Assembly: GCF_047675955.1 (NCBI RefSeq)
Contig: NC_132925.1
Location: 70,685,622 to 70,749,621 of the forward strand
DNA: 64,000 bases
Direction of reading: 5' to 3'
DNA from: Chlorocebus sabaeus
Taxonomy: Eukaryota > Chordata > Mammalia > Primates > Cercopithecidae
A program made the translations under genes and the position numbers. Positions within the stretch are counted from its first letter, which is position 1. Each line of letters starts with the position of its first letter. Of this stretch, positions 25,601 through 32,837 are shown piece by piece. The notes below the pieces were generated by a model. It was not told the DNA's origin, made no database searches, and saw nothing but the letters and a program-made list of their open reading frames with translations.

Positions 25601-28600
25601 AGTTTTCCTAATCATTCAACCTGAAATGACTTCTGAGCCATTCACCATTCTATTTTTTTGGTAATTGCTCAGAACTAATTAATGGTAGCCTCATTCTCCT
25701 ATGCAAAGAATATTTCATACTTACACTATCTTACATCCTTGCCCCAGGACCAGGACCATTGCCGTTGTTGTTTACAAACAGCTCTTTCCTCAGGTCATTG
25801 CATGGCTGTATCTTTCTCATGGCTTAGGTTTCAGCTCAAATTGTCACCTCTCCAAGGAGGCCTTCCCTGACCATTCTGTCTAATGGGCTGCATCCTTCAT
25901 TCTCACTCTAACACATACCTCATTTTCTTCATAGAACCCTTCGATATCTGAGATGTTCCAAGTATTTACTTTTGTGTTATCTCCCCTACCAAAATGAAAT
26001 CACTATATGAGCAGATACTTTTTTTCACTGCTACTGTGCACAACACCTAGAATGGTGTCTGCAGCATGTGTTACACATATTTGCTAATTGTTAGAATTCA
26101 CAAATGAATTCAGTGTGTTCTAATCAGGAACTGTAAACTCCCCATTTTAATATGCAGTCTCATTCATCCTTCTTTACCTTTTACCAGGGCTTAGTGTGTA
26201 CTTTCTAGCCTGATGAATGAGGGCCTCAACAAGGAGTACAGAAAGAGAACTGGAAGTGAAGTTGCACAAGCCCGTGGTTCTATCTATTCTGTGATTTTCC
26301 CCCTTGTTCTCAGTGTAACAGAAAGTTACCTTTCTGCCCACTCTAGCTTTTTTTGGTCAAAGGGCAGGGGTATGGGTGGCAGGGGTTGGAGAAAGAGGGG
26401 AGTCCTTACCATTTTGGCAATGTTCTTACTGGGCAGCATCTCTTACACTCTTCACTGTTTGTAACTGCCACTTCCTCCTTTCAGTACATCCTGCTACATG
26501 CGGTTCACTGGAGAGCTTCCAGTTTAACCATCATGCAGTTTATCTCTTTTTAAATTTCCTCTTCTCCAAAACTATAGAGAATCGTATGGTCACAGTCAAC
26601 TGTTTAAAAAAGTTTTCCAGCCTTTGTAACTGTCTTTCTTTCATGTCTTCTTAACTACTTGCCATTTTTCCTTTAGTTTTTGAAACCTGCCTATACTTGG
26701 AGTCTTGGGAACACATCTTGTAGTGCTTCCTCACACTCTGAGATAATATGGCTACTTTTTCCTGAAGTTTTTGTCTTCTAAAATGAACAATTCAAATATA
26801 GTTATAAAGTGGAGTATTTATTTTGTACTTTTAAAAAATGGTTTAACGTGGAGCTTTGTTTATTCCTAATATGTGAATAATACTGATGTGAAAAATGTGG
26901 AATTGAAGTAGAGAACTGTATTTAATATTTTGTGTAGCCTCAGTTGTAAAAGATAATAAAGGGCAGCGTTTCTTTTTTTGTGAATGTTTGTGAATCGAAT
27001 GACTGAAACTACTATAGGAATAATTAGATAACACTTATTCTTCATGGTGTATCAGTTAATATCTGTGTTCATATACCATCCCCACCTCTTGCTAAGTATA
27101 TAGCTGTGGATAAATTATTAAATTTCTCTCAGTCTCACTTTTCTTATGTTTAAAATCAGAGTAATTAACATGAGGATGTTATTAAAATTAAATATCTTAT
27201 TTAGTCTTTACATTGTGCCTGGAACATAGTAAATACTCTAAATTGTTAACTATTATGATGTTATTGTTTCACCTTTCTGTAGTACTTACTTGAGAGAGTT
27301 TTCTTTGCTACAGTAGCTTAAGATTCTGAATTTACTACAAAATGATGGGGATGTGAAAGATTGTTTCATGGTTAAATTTATTTTCTGGCTTGAAAGTCTG
27401 AAAAATCAAGTTTTAGAAAATGGTATTTAATAATCATGCCTTCTAATTTAAGAGAACTCTTTCATTTTAAAGAGATGACCATATTTTAATTGATATATTT
27501 TTTCAGGGGTAGTAAAAAGAATCATTCCTGCAGTAGCTTCCACAAATGCCGTCATTGCAGGTGAGGAAAAAAAGGCCATCACGTAGTTTATTTTGCTTCC
27601 TTTAGTTTTTGACGTTGCTGCAGCTTTTTTATGTTGTAGGAATTTGATATCTTCTTGGATGGGTTGTGTAACTAAGCTGTCGAAAAAGAACTAGCTATTA
27701 GACTTTGCATATTTTTTTCTTACATTACATCTTAAGTTCTCTGCAGTCAAGAGACATTTTAGTTCCATTTGAAGCAGGCCGTTTATTAATCTGATAAACA
27801 AGAAAAACATGTAACGTTACTCTATTACTTGAATCACACAAAACAAATATAAAATTTGTTACTTTCTCAGTTTTTAAAAATTGGAATATATCTTTTTTAA
27901 TGAAGAGCCAATGTAGATTTATCTGTTCTGATTTATAACTGACTTTTAATATGCCTGATTTCCATTGAGTTAAAGAACCTGTATTTTCTCCCCCCTTCAG
28001 CTGTGTGTGCCACTGAGGTTTTTAAGATAGCCACAAGGTAATGGGTTTCATTTTTAATATGTATGTAAATCCATGTTTTGACTTGGTTCAATTATATAAA
28101 GATGAACATTTTTTCATTACAGTGCATACATTCCCTTGAATAATTACTTAGTGTTCAATGATGTAGATGGGCTGTATACATACACATTTGAAGCAGAAAG
28201 AAAGGTTAGTAGTATTAAGAACACATTTTTGATCATGCATATTTTGGTTTTTAAATATTATTGGTTAGAAATTTGAACAAAGTCACCCATACGTTTTCTA
28301 ACTTCCAGAACTCTACTTATTATGTATCTTTTGCTTTATAGCCTGAAATAACTCTATAACAAAGTAATTTAAAAGAAATGGTCTCTTATGAAAAGCCAGG
28401 CTTTAAAGCATAAAAATTTTTTCATAGGAAATATGCATGATTATAAAACAACCTGATTTTTATTTTATTGTTCATAAAGAGACTAGTATTGGTACATGTG
28501 CTGCTGTAATTTGTTGTGTATTATGTGTGTAGGAAAACTGCCCAGCTTGTAGCCAGCTTCCTCAAAATATTCAGTTTTCTCCATCAGCTAAACTACAGGA

Positions 28601-29374
28601 GGTTTTGGATTATCTAACCAATAGTGCTTCTCTGTAAGTATCGTAGATTTTTGTTACGTCGTAAAATCATCTTTGTGATTTTTGAAACCTTAGAAACGTT
28701 ATCTTTTGATAAAAATGATGTTTGATGCTTCTCTCTCATCATCATCTTCAGGCAAATGAAATCTCCAGCCATCACAGCCACTCTAGAGGGAAAAAATAGA
28801 ACACTTTACTTACAGGTTATCAATGTGTATTTTTAATTTTTTTCAGAAAATTTTATCAAGTTTTATTTTACTTTAATGTGTCTTACATTAAAATAATTTT
28901 GTTTTCTAGTCGGTAACCTCTATTGAAGAACGAACAAGGCCAAATCTCTCCAAAACATTGAAAGGTATTTTAAATAGGGTATTTACTAATTGTTTTTTTT
29001 TTCTTTTCTCTCTTTTTGGTGAAAGTAATCAGTGCTTGTTCTAGATTTCCTCTTAATGCCTTGTATATGGTCAGGTAATAATTATAACTTTAGACATTAA
29101 CAGAATTAATTGCTCTTTTAGTAGAATATTTTAAAATCTCTAAGATATCAAATATTACTCTGATTAAAGAGGATTGGATTTTCATGTTTTTCTAGACCAT
29201 AATACTCTATAGTTTGTTTACGTGTGTATTATCCTTTCTGTTGAGATTTTTTTTGCTTGTATTAATTATATTTTTTCTGTTTTAGAATTGGGGCTCGTTG
29301 ATGGACAAGAACTGGCGGTTGCTGATATCACCACCCCACAGACTGTACTATTCAAACTTCATTTTACTTCTTAA
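4638..29374 (+). CDS. UBA3: UBA3, NEDD8-activating enzyme E1 catalytic subunit (18 coding exons)
   Basis: UBA3 pairs with NAE1 (APPBP1) to adenylate NEDD8, carry it as a thioester and pass it to UBE2M/UBE2F, which drives cullin neddylation. Exons: 4638..4657, 4838..4879, 7063..7183, 9429..9509, 13366..13448, 16938..17018, 20978..21021, 21597..21661, 21969..22124, 22928..23030, 23194..23307, 27507..27560, 28001..28037, 28123..28204, 28533..28633, 28752..28815, 28910..28964, 29286..29374. They sum to 1,392 nt, or 463 residues plus stop, the length of the human long isoform. Visible landmarks: nucleotide-binding GAGGLG (76-81), catalytic Cys237 in PMCTIASMP, zinc ligands Cys220, Cys223, Cys364 and Cys367, Arg211 (NEDD8 Ala72 selectivity) and Ala171 in the ATP pocket. 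A C-terminal ubiquitin-fold E2-binding domain follows from about 370. All frames join cleanly and no damage is seen. Confidence 0.97.
4838..4879 (+). CDS. UBA3: UBA3 coding exon 2 (42 nt, in-frame)
   Basis: Residues 7-21, a basic, acidic-flanked stretch ([14 protein letters not shown]). The acceptor is cttttag and the donor gttagt. At 42 nt it can be skipped without a frame change, which would fit the known shorter UBA3 isoform lacking 14 residues near the N-terminus. Confidence 0.9.
5735..5905 (+). repeat. MIR-like SINE relic in UBA3 intron 2
   Basis: Degenerate MIR order: early cctcatggcc, then ctacagatgagg, ctgctcaaggtcacagtg, and ttgtggaacccaacacagctctgac. Confidence 0.6.
6218..6515 (+). 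repeat. Alu SINE, UBA3 intron 2
   Basis: Full-length dimer from gccaggtgcggtgg to an A-rich tail with G interruptions. The right arm has a short deletion. Confidence 0.93.
7063..7183 (+). CDS. UBA3: UBA3 coding exon 3
   Basis: Residues 21-61. Begins with a second in-frame Met (Met22) and contains the WEGRW and FLERSGPF segment. Acceptor tgtgcag, donor gtgaga. Confidence 0.95.
8084..8383 (+). repeat. Alu SINE, UBA3 intron 3
   Basis: Dimer with an older-type left arm (ttgagcccaagagttccag); A-rich linker around 8201..8217. Confidence 0.92.
8418..8699 (-). repeat. Alu SINE, antisense, UBA3 intron 3
   Basis: From gatggagttttgctcttg to gagccacagtgcccagcc. It lies tail-to-tail with the preceding Alu, forming an inverted pair able to fold as dsRNA. 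Confidence 0.92.
8929..9215 (+). repeat. Alu SINE, UBA3 intron 3
   Basis: From ggctggacacagtggc to an A tail; the right arm is shortened near its end. Confidence 0.93.
9429..9509 (+). CDS. UBA3: UBA3 coding exon 4 (ATP-binding GxGxxG)
   Basis: Residues 62-88, including [14 protein letters not shown], the nucleotide-binding loop of the E1 adenylation domain. The donor gtaata runs straight into a TA microsatellite. Confidence 0.96.
9511..9536. repeat. (TA)n microsatellite abutting UBA3 exon 4 donor
   Basis: About eleven TA units start within the splice donor itself (gtaatatatata), immediately after exon 4. Confidence 0.85.
9900..10075 (+). repeat. MIR-like SINE relic, UBA3 intron 4
   Basis: Shows gacattgaggtttagaga, tgacttgctgaag and ggaattgaatccaggtc, which are degenerate MIR phrases. 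Confidence 0.6.
11011..11344 (+). repeat. AluY-like SINE with (TAA)n/(CAA)n tail, UBA3 intron 4
   Basis: Left arm with catcctggctaacacgg-type bases and aatggcgtgaacccggg, both AluY features. The tail (11298..11344) has evolved into a TAA/CAA microsatellite. Confidence 0.92.
11345..12620 (+). repeat. Old interspersed repeat, probably L2-class LINE relic
   Basis: Phrases such as tatgccaagcaccattttagatgctg, gctcacattttagt and agcaggtacaaagctatgaagtgg resemble a widely dispersed mammalian LINE relic. The family name and limits are tentative. Confidence 0.4.
11672..11720. repeat. Two back-to-back perfect stem-loops
   Basis: GTGGGTTG (11672..11679) pairs with CAACCCAC (11686..11693), and CTGATACGGT (11693..11702) pairs with ACCGTATCAG (11711..11720). 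The stems are 8 and 10 bp with loops of 6 and 8 nt, and they share base 11693. Confidence 0.85.
13366..13448 (+). CDS. UBA3: UBA3 coding exon 5
   Basis: Residues 89-116, with the [16 protein letters not shown] motif of the adenylation domain: acidic nucleotide-ribose and Mg contacts plus the conserved Asn and Arg. Acceptor cccacag, donor gtaagt. Confidence 0.96.
14037..14327 (+). repeat. Alu SINE with (AAAT)n tail, UBA3 intron 5
   Basis: Diverged dimer with a small left-arm deletion (caacactgggaggctg). Tail of about six AAAT units. Confidence 0.92.
15342..15640 (+). repeat. Alu SINE, UBA3 intron 5
   Basis: From agcctggcacggtgg to an A tail, with several transversions. Confidence 0.92.
16089..16385 (+). 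repeat. Alu SINE, UBA3 intron 5
   Basis: From gtgctgggcgtggt to an A tail. The flanking aaaaacatgg on both sides is a likely target-site duplication. Confidence 0.93.
16938..17018 (+). CDS. UBA3: UBA3 coding exon 6
   Basis: Residues 116-143 ([10 protein letters not shown]...). The donor is GTATCCTTTT, a perfect U12-type 5' splice site. Confidence 0.95.
18216..18530 (+). repeat. Alu SINE in L1, UBA3 intron 6
   Basis: Full dimer with a long AAC-rich tail. Confidence 0.93.
18606..18808 (+). repeat. Old rearranged Alu fragment, UBA3 intron 6
   Basis: Short left piece (ggggcatggtggtgcag) joined out of order to a right-arm piece ending gcattccagcctgggcatg; strongly diverged. Confidence 0.7.
19221..19509 (+). 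repeat. Alu SINE in L1, UBA3 intron 6
   Basis: From ggctgggtgtggtg to an A tail, old AluJ/S type with a gap in the left arm. Confidence 0.9.
20978..21021 (+). CDS. UBA3: UBA3 coding exon 7
   Basis: A 44-nt exon for residues 143-158 ([14 protein letters not shown]). The acceptor belongs to the U12 intron; the donor gtaagt is U2-type. Confidence 0.95.
21330..21545 (-). mobile_element. L1M-type LINE 3' fragment, UBA3 intron 7
   Basis: Matches the dispersed phrase order around tttatgtttacaacaaaattg, aacatcctgcaccagagtgg and ttgatgaatctacattg. Orientation tentative. Confidence 0.5.
21597..21661 (+). CDS. UBA3: UBA3 coding exon 8
   Basis: Residues 158-179 ([21 protein letters not shown]). Contains Ala171, the position known for pevonedistat-resistance mutations. 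Residue 169 is Val here; I remember Ile in human. Preceded by a 17-T tract in the acceptor. Confidence 0.95.
21969..22124 (+). CDS. UBA3: UBA3 coding exon 9
   Basis: Residues 180-231. Includes Asp/Gly-rich [14 protein letters not shown] with Arg211, the residue that reads NEDD8 Ala72, and the first zinc pair Cys220 and Cys223 (ACIEC). Confidence 0.97.
22928..23030 (+). CDS. UBA3: UBA3 coding exon 10 (catalytic cysteine)
   Basis: Residues 232-266. The codon TGC at 22943..22945 is the thioester-forming Cys237 in [16 protein letters not shown], which matches the PxCTxxxxP signature of E1 enzymes. Confidence 0.97.
23146..23193 (+). repeat. Extended polypyrimidine tract before UBA3 exon 11
   Basis: A (TC)n stretch followed by a T run, leading to aaacag. 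It is unusually long for an acceptor tract. Confidence 0.8.
23194..23307 (+). CDS. UBA3: UBA3 coding exon 11
   Basis: Residues 266-304, helical catalytic-cysteine half-domain ([18 protein letters not shown]...). Donor gtaagt. Confidence 0.96.
23625..23926 (+). repeat. Alu SINE, UBA3 intron 11
   Basis: Full dimer. The flanks gaaattgtcttc and gaaatcgtcttc form a target-site duplication with one mismatch. Confidence 0.93.
24086..24478 (-). mobile_element. Solo MST-type (MaLR) LTR, antisense, UBA3 intron 11
   Basis: In reverse it runs from an atagtttggatatttgtcc start through ccaacactgg, cctcaccagaagccaag and cctctttcctt to ttacccagtctcaattattc, the order of MST/THE1-group LTRs. A long-terminal-repeat relic with no internal sequence. 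Confidence 0.75.
24510..24577 (+). repeat. 68-nt imperfect hairpin, UBA3 intron 11
   Basis: The arm 24510..24535 pairs with 24553..24577 over about 25 positions, with one bulged T and two mismatches, and a 17-nt loop. The size is like a microRNA precursor, but I know no named microRNA here. Confidence 0.6.
25785..26110 (+). mobile_element. L2 LINE 3' end, UBA3 intron 11
   Basis: Contains ctcaaattgtcacctctcc, aaggaggccttccctgacc, cttcatagaac and a cacaacacctagaatggtg ending, the typical L2 3' order. Confidence 0.75.
26110..27506. other. UBA3 intron 11, 3' part, nothing recognised
   Basis: AT-rich intronic DNA without a clear repeat or hairpin up to the exon 12 acceptor. Confidence 0.4.
27507..27560 (+). 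CDS. UBA3: UBA3 coding exon 12
   Basis: Residues 304-322 ([17 protein letters not shown]), the conserved E1 helix returning to the adenylation core. Acceptor tttcag, donor gtgagg. Confidence 0.95.
28001..28037 (+). CDS. UBA3: UBA3 coding exon 13
   Basis: A 37-nt micro-exon for residues 322-334 ([12 protein letters not shown]). Acceptor cttcag, donor gtaatg. Confidence 0.93.
28123..28204 (+). CDS. UBA3: UBA3 coding exon 14
   Basis: Residues 334-361 ([20 protein letters not shown]...). Acceptor attacag, donor gttagt. Confidence 0.95.
28533..28633 (+). CDS. UBA3: UBA3 coding exon 15 (second zinc pair)
   Basis: Residues 362-395. Begins ENCPAC, giving zinc ligands Cys364 and Cys367, then enters the ubiquitin-fold domain that recruits UBE2M. 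Confidence 0.96.
28752..28815 (+). CDS. UBA3: UBA3 coding exon 16
   Basis: Residues 395-416, ubiquitin-fold domain ([20 protein letters not shown]). Confidence 0.95.
28910..28964 (+). CDS. UBA3: UBA3 coding exon 17
   Basis: Residues 417-435, ubiquitin-fold domain ([18 protein letters not shown]). Donor gtattt. Confidence 0.94.
29286..29374 (+). CDS. UBA3: UBA3 last coding exon 18
   Basis: Residues 435-463 ending KLHFTS, stop TAA at 29372..29374. Residue 449 is Ile here; I remember Val in human. Confidence 0.97.
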
Positions 29375-30085
29375 GGAAAATCTCCACACAATAGAAAACT
29401 TATGGAAATAATATACTTTGTGGATGCTAAGAAGTTTAATTGATGTTATTTTTAGCAATAGTGTTGCTGCGATTTGTCTTTTTTTATATAATGAACCACT
29501 CTTTTTTAACTTTGTAACTTGCCCTTGAAGACAGAATTTTGGTGTTGGTGCTTGTAAGCATTTTTGTTAATAATATGAGAAATAATACCTGGAGAGAGAG
29601 ATTATGAGCAAATGTATTGCTTCTTTTAGAGGAGGAGGCATACACCCTCTTTTGTGTGAATTTTGTTATTATGGTCAAAGAATGCATTCCTGGTTTTCAT
29701 TTGAGCACCCAAATACACAAAAGATTTCCCTTTAAAGAAAATAAAGAATTAAGTTTTAAATAACATTAAATTTTACAATCTGACATCTGGAGTATATTGA
29801 ACATAGGCTATTTCTTGATTTAATACTCATTTAATTGTGGCCATCCAAATGAATATTATTGCAGAATTTATCTTGTCCATAATAATTTGTTAATGGTGTT
29901 ATAGCTGAATACCTGTGCATGAAAATGGGCAATATTTTCATCTGTTTACTTGTAGTGCCATAGAGGCCAATATGCACAATATTAACTAATGCCAAGACAT
30001 GGCTGTTTAAAAAATTTAATGTTCAAACAGTTATCACTGATGCTTTTGCACTATTTATTAATAAAATCATATATTGTATACTTCT
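29375..30085 (+). other. UBA3: UBA3 3' UTR with two polyadenylation signals
   Basis: AT-rich trailer. AATAAA occurs at 29740..29745 and again at 30060..30065. The second, followed by T/G-rich sequence, is the likelier main end because human UBA3 mRNA is about 2.1 kb. The exact cleavage site is inferred. Confidence 0.7.
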
Positions 30086-30266
30086 TTCACTGAAGTTTTT
30101 AAAAGTACATTGAAGGTAATCAGTAGTTCCATGGTAATATAGGAATAATTTTTAAATGTGTAGCAGAATTACATCAAATTTTTATTTCTCTTAATACTTT
30201 TGCTACAGCGATTTCTATAGTAAAAATTTACTGGTTTAATTTAACTTGCTGTATCAATAATATAAT

Positions 30267-30558
30267 TTCTTTTTTTTTGGAGACAGTTTCACTGTTGTTG
30301 CCCAGGCTGGAGTGCAATGGTGTGACCTCAGCTCACTGCAACCTCTGCCTCCCCAGTTCAGGCAATTCTCCTGCCTCAGCCTCCTGAGTAACTGGGATGA
30401 CAGGCGCCTGCCACCATGCACGGCTAATTTTTTGTATTTTTAGTAGGGACGGGGTTTCACCATATTGGCCAGGCTGGTCTCGAACTCCTGACCTCAGGTG
30501 ATCCACCCGCCTCAGCTTCCCAAAGTGCTGGTCAGTGCATGAGCCACCATGCCTGACC
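30267..30558 (-). repeat. Alu SINE, antisense, intergenic
   Basis: From the T run and gagacagtttcactg to gagccaccatgcctgacc. Confidence 0.93.
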
Positions 30559-31625
30559 ATGTTTTTGTTTCTTTTAAGTGAATAAAACTTGAAACAAAAT
30601 TAAGCACAAATACTAAGAAAGTAGGTGCTAGTATTTTAATATGAGAACAAGTATGTGTTCTCATTCCTTGTTTTTGACTTAGAAGGCAGTTTTCTGTTCA
30701 AATGTTCTTTGGTTACTTATGTGTCACTCAAGTTTTCATTAATCTTTCTAGCTACAAATTGACAAATAAGTTTTATTATAAAACCACACAGAATAAATTT
30801 ATATGCTCTACCTGAAAAGTTACAGATGCAGCCTACAATTTTGAAAGTGAAGGAACTAAAATTTAACACCATATAGGTGCTATAATAATTCTCAAAGTAG
30901 CATTGTAAGAAGGTGACTATCTCCATCTGAGAGCTGAATAAATAGTTTTAGATGGTTTAGGTAGGTTGTTTAGCCAAAGCTGTACAATTAGAAGTCTTGG
31001 AACTGTAATTATATAGCTAATTTCAACCCGAATCTGCCCCAAATCTCCTCTGCAGACTAGCTCTTTGAAAGTACTTGAATTACTTAGTACTACTTGTGTA
31101 AATGACTAAATTGTTAGTTTTAACATGCAAATTTTTATTGTAGTTAGACAAAATTGTTGGAAGATGATTATAACTTCTTAAGGGGTTCAATCTGATTTTT
31201 TAAAAGAAAAATAATTCTTTTTTGCAGAGTTCCTTGCAGTGAGGTAAAATATTCAAATATGGGAGGCAGGCATATAAGGTAAATGACCACAGCAGGGAGG
31301 GTGTAATGAGTGATAGAGGTCTGTGGCAAACTGGAGTGAGTGAAAATTATTGGTGACCACTCTAGCTGACTATTCCCATGCTTGGTATTCATATTTTTCA
31401 AAAGCAGCTGGAAATCTAGATTTTTGAATGAAGTCTGGCTTTTAAATGTTGATAGGATTTTGTCTTTAACTTGGGCTCAAACCAAATATAGCTGCAGACT
31501 GGATTAGGAAGGCCACCAGTTTAAGGTATTTTTCCATGTCCAAATGTTTGAAGAGAATGCATACAGAAAAGGTTATATTTTAAGTAATATGCACAGTGCA
31601 CATTGTAAGGATAACAGCTTTCGTG

Positions 31626-31955
31626 CTTCCTAGGTGTCTTAGTCTATTTGGACTGTTGTAACAAATTCCCATAAACTGGGTGGCTTATAAGCAGCAAAAA
31701 TTTATTTCTTAACAGTTCTAGAGGCTGAGAAGTCCAAGATAAGGAGCCGGCAGAGTTGGTGTCTGGTGAGAGGCTGCTCTTCTGGCTTAGAGTTGGTGCC
31801 TTCTTGCTGTGAGCTCCCTTGGGCCTCTCTTATAAGGGCACTAATCCCATTCATGAGGGCTCCATCCTTATCATCTAATCGTCTCCTAAAGGCTCCCCTT
31901 AATACTGTCCCAGTGGAGATTAGGTTTCAACATAGGAATTTACGATAGACCACAG
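31626..31955 (-). mobile_element. MaLR-group LTR relic, antisense
   Basis: Carries gtcttagtctatttgg, aaactgggtggcttataa, ctagaggctgagaagtcc, cttataagggcactaatccc and ttaggtttcaacatagg in the order of an antisense MLT1/MST-type LTR. Subfamily uncertain. Confidence 0.6.
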
Positions 31956-32379
31956 TATTAGGGGTATTTTGACTGCAGCAATGAGTTTGCTGCTGTTTTG
32001 AGAGAGAGGTTGTGCTTTATGCATCATGTGTTCCACGGGTTGGACACAGTGTTCATACGTGATCCTGCCTTTTAGGCAAGCCCAAACAAGTGTTTCTCCT
32101 TATAATACCAAGTTAATACAGAGCTTATTAAATATTTGAGACAAAGGGCCAAGAGAAATGTGAGGCCCAAATTTCCCTTTGTAATTATTGCTGGCACGGT
32201 GCAAGCTTTTAGCACGTGAACTGTTTTCCTGGAAAGCACACACACGAAAACTGGAGTATTCCTTCCGGGGAAATCGACCTCTATTGGTAGCCATAGCTTC
32301 CCCTTCGCTAAGAACTGCTGTAAGCACGGGATCGCTATCAATAGAAACCCTTCCGCGTTCCTCGGTAACTAAGGGCAAC

Positions 32380-32695
32380 CCTGCGCTCCCGGATGTGACG
32401 TCAACGTTCTTGTCTTCTGTTCTTCCGTCTGTCGACCGGACTCTAGGCTGCCAGGTTTGTTTGCTGTGTACGTGGAAGAAGCAGGCGCATGCGCACACGG
32501 GCCCCTTCATCTCAGCTGTGCGGGAACGGCAGAGGGTAACATCCCGGGCTCGCGGGAGGCTCTGGGGGTCATGGCCACACGCTGACAGAACTAGCCGAGT
32601 GGAAAAGGGAGCCAAGCCGTTCCTCTGCACCCTTCCGCAGGCCTGAGACCTTCCCGCTTGGTGCTGCCGCCGCTACTGCCGGCTGAGGAGGGGCG
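32380..32695 (+). promoter_or_regulatory. TMF1: TMF1 CpG-island promoter with CRE and NRF1 site
   Basis: A perfect palindromic CRE, TGACGTCA, lies at 32396..32403, and an NRF1 consensus GGCGCATGCGCA at 32484..32495. No TATA box. The leader runs to the ATG at 32696. CREB/ATF and NRF1 control is inferred; the transcription start is probably between 32500 and 32620. Confidence 0.8.
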
Positions 32696-32837
32696 ATGAG
32701 TTGGTTCAACGCCTCCCAGCTCTCCAGCTTCGCTAAGCAGGCCCTGTCCCAGGCCCAGAAGTCCATCGACAGGGTTCTGGACATCCAGGAAGAGGAGCCG
32801 AGCATCTGGGCCGAGACCATTCCGTATGGAGAGCCGG
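32696..32837 (+). CDS. TMF1: TMF1 coding exon 1
   Basis: Residues 1-48 (MSWFNASQLSSFAKQALSQA...), an N-terminal amphipathic segment conserved in TMF golgins. Start context GGCGATGAG. Donor gtaaga. Confidence 0.96.

Larger units (their letters stand above)
30086..32380. other. UBA3-TMF1 intergenic interval
   Basis: About 2.3 kb between the inferred UBA3 poly(A) site and the TMF1 CpG island. It holds one antisense Alu and one antisense LTR relic; the remainder (30560..31620) is AT-rich with nothing recognised. Confidence 0.6.

Noticed and set aside
32361..32382. Possible RFX X-box (GGTAAC...GGCAAC) in the TMF1 promoter
   Set aside because: One half-site is poor (GTAACT for GTNRCC), so it was not listed as a site.
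32100..32630. 176-codon minus-strand and 152-codon plus-strand open frames in the TMF1 promoter
   Set aside because: Overlapping frames on both strands in the same CpG island, explained by base composition; low complexity and no homology that I can see.
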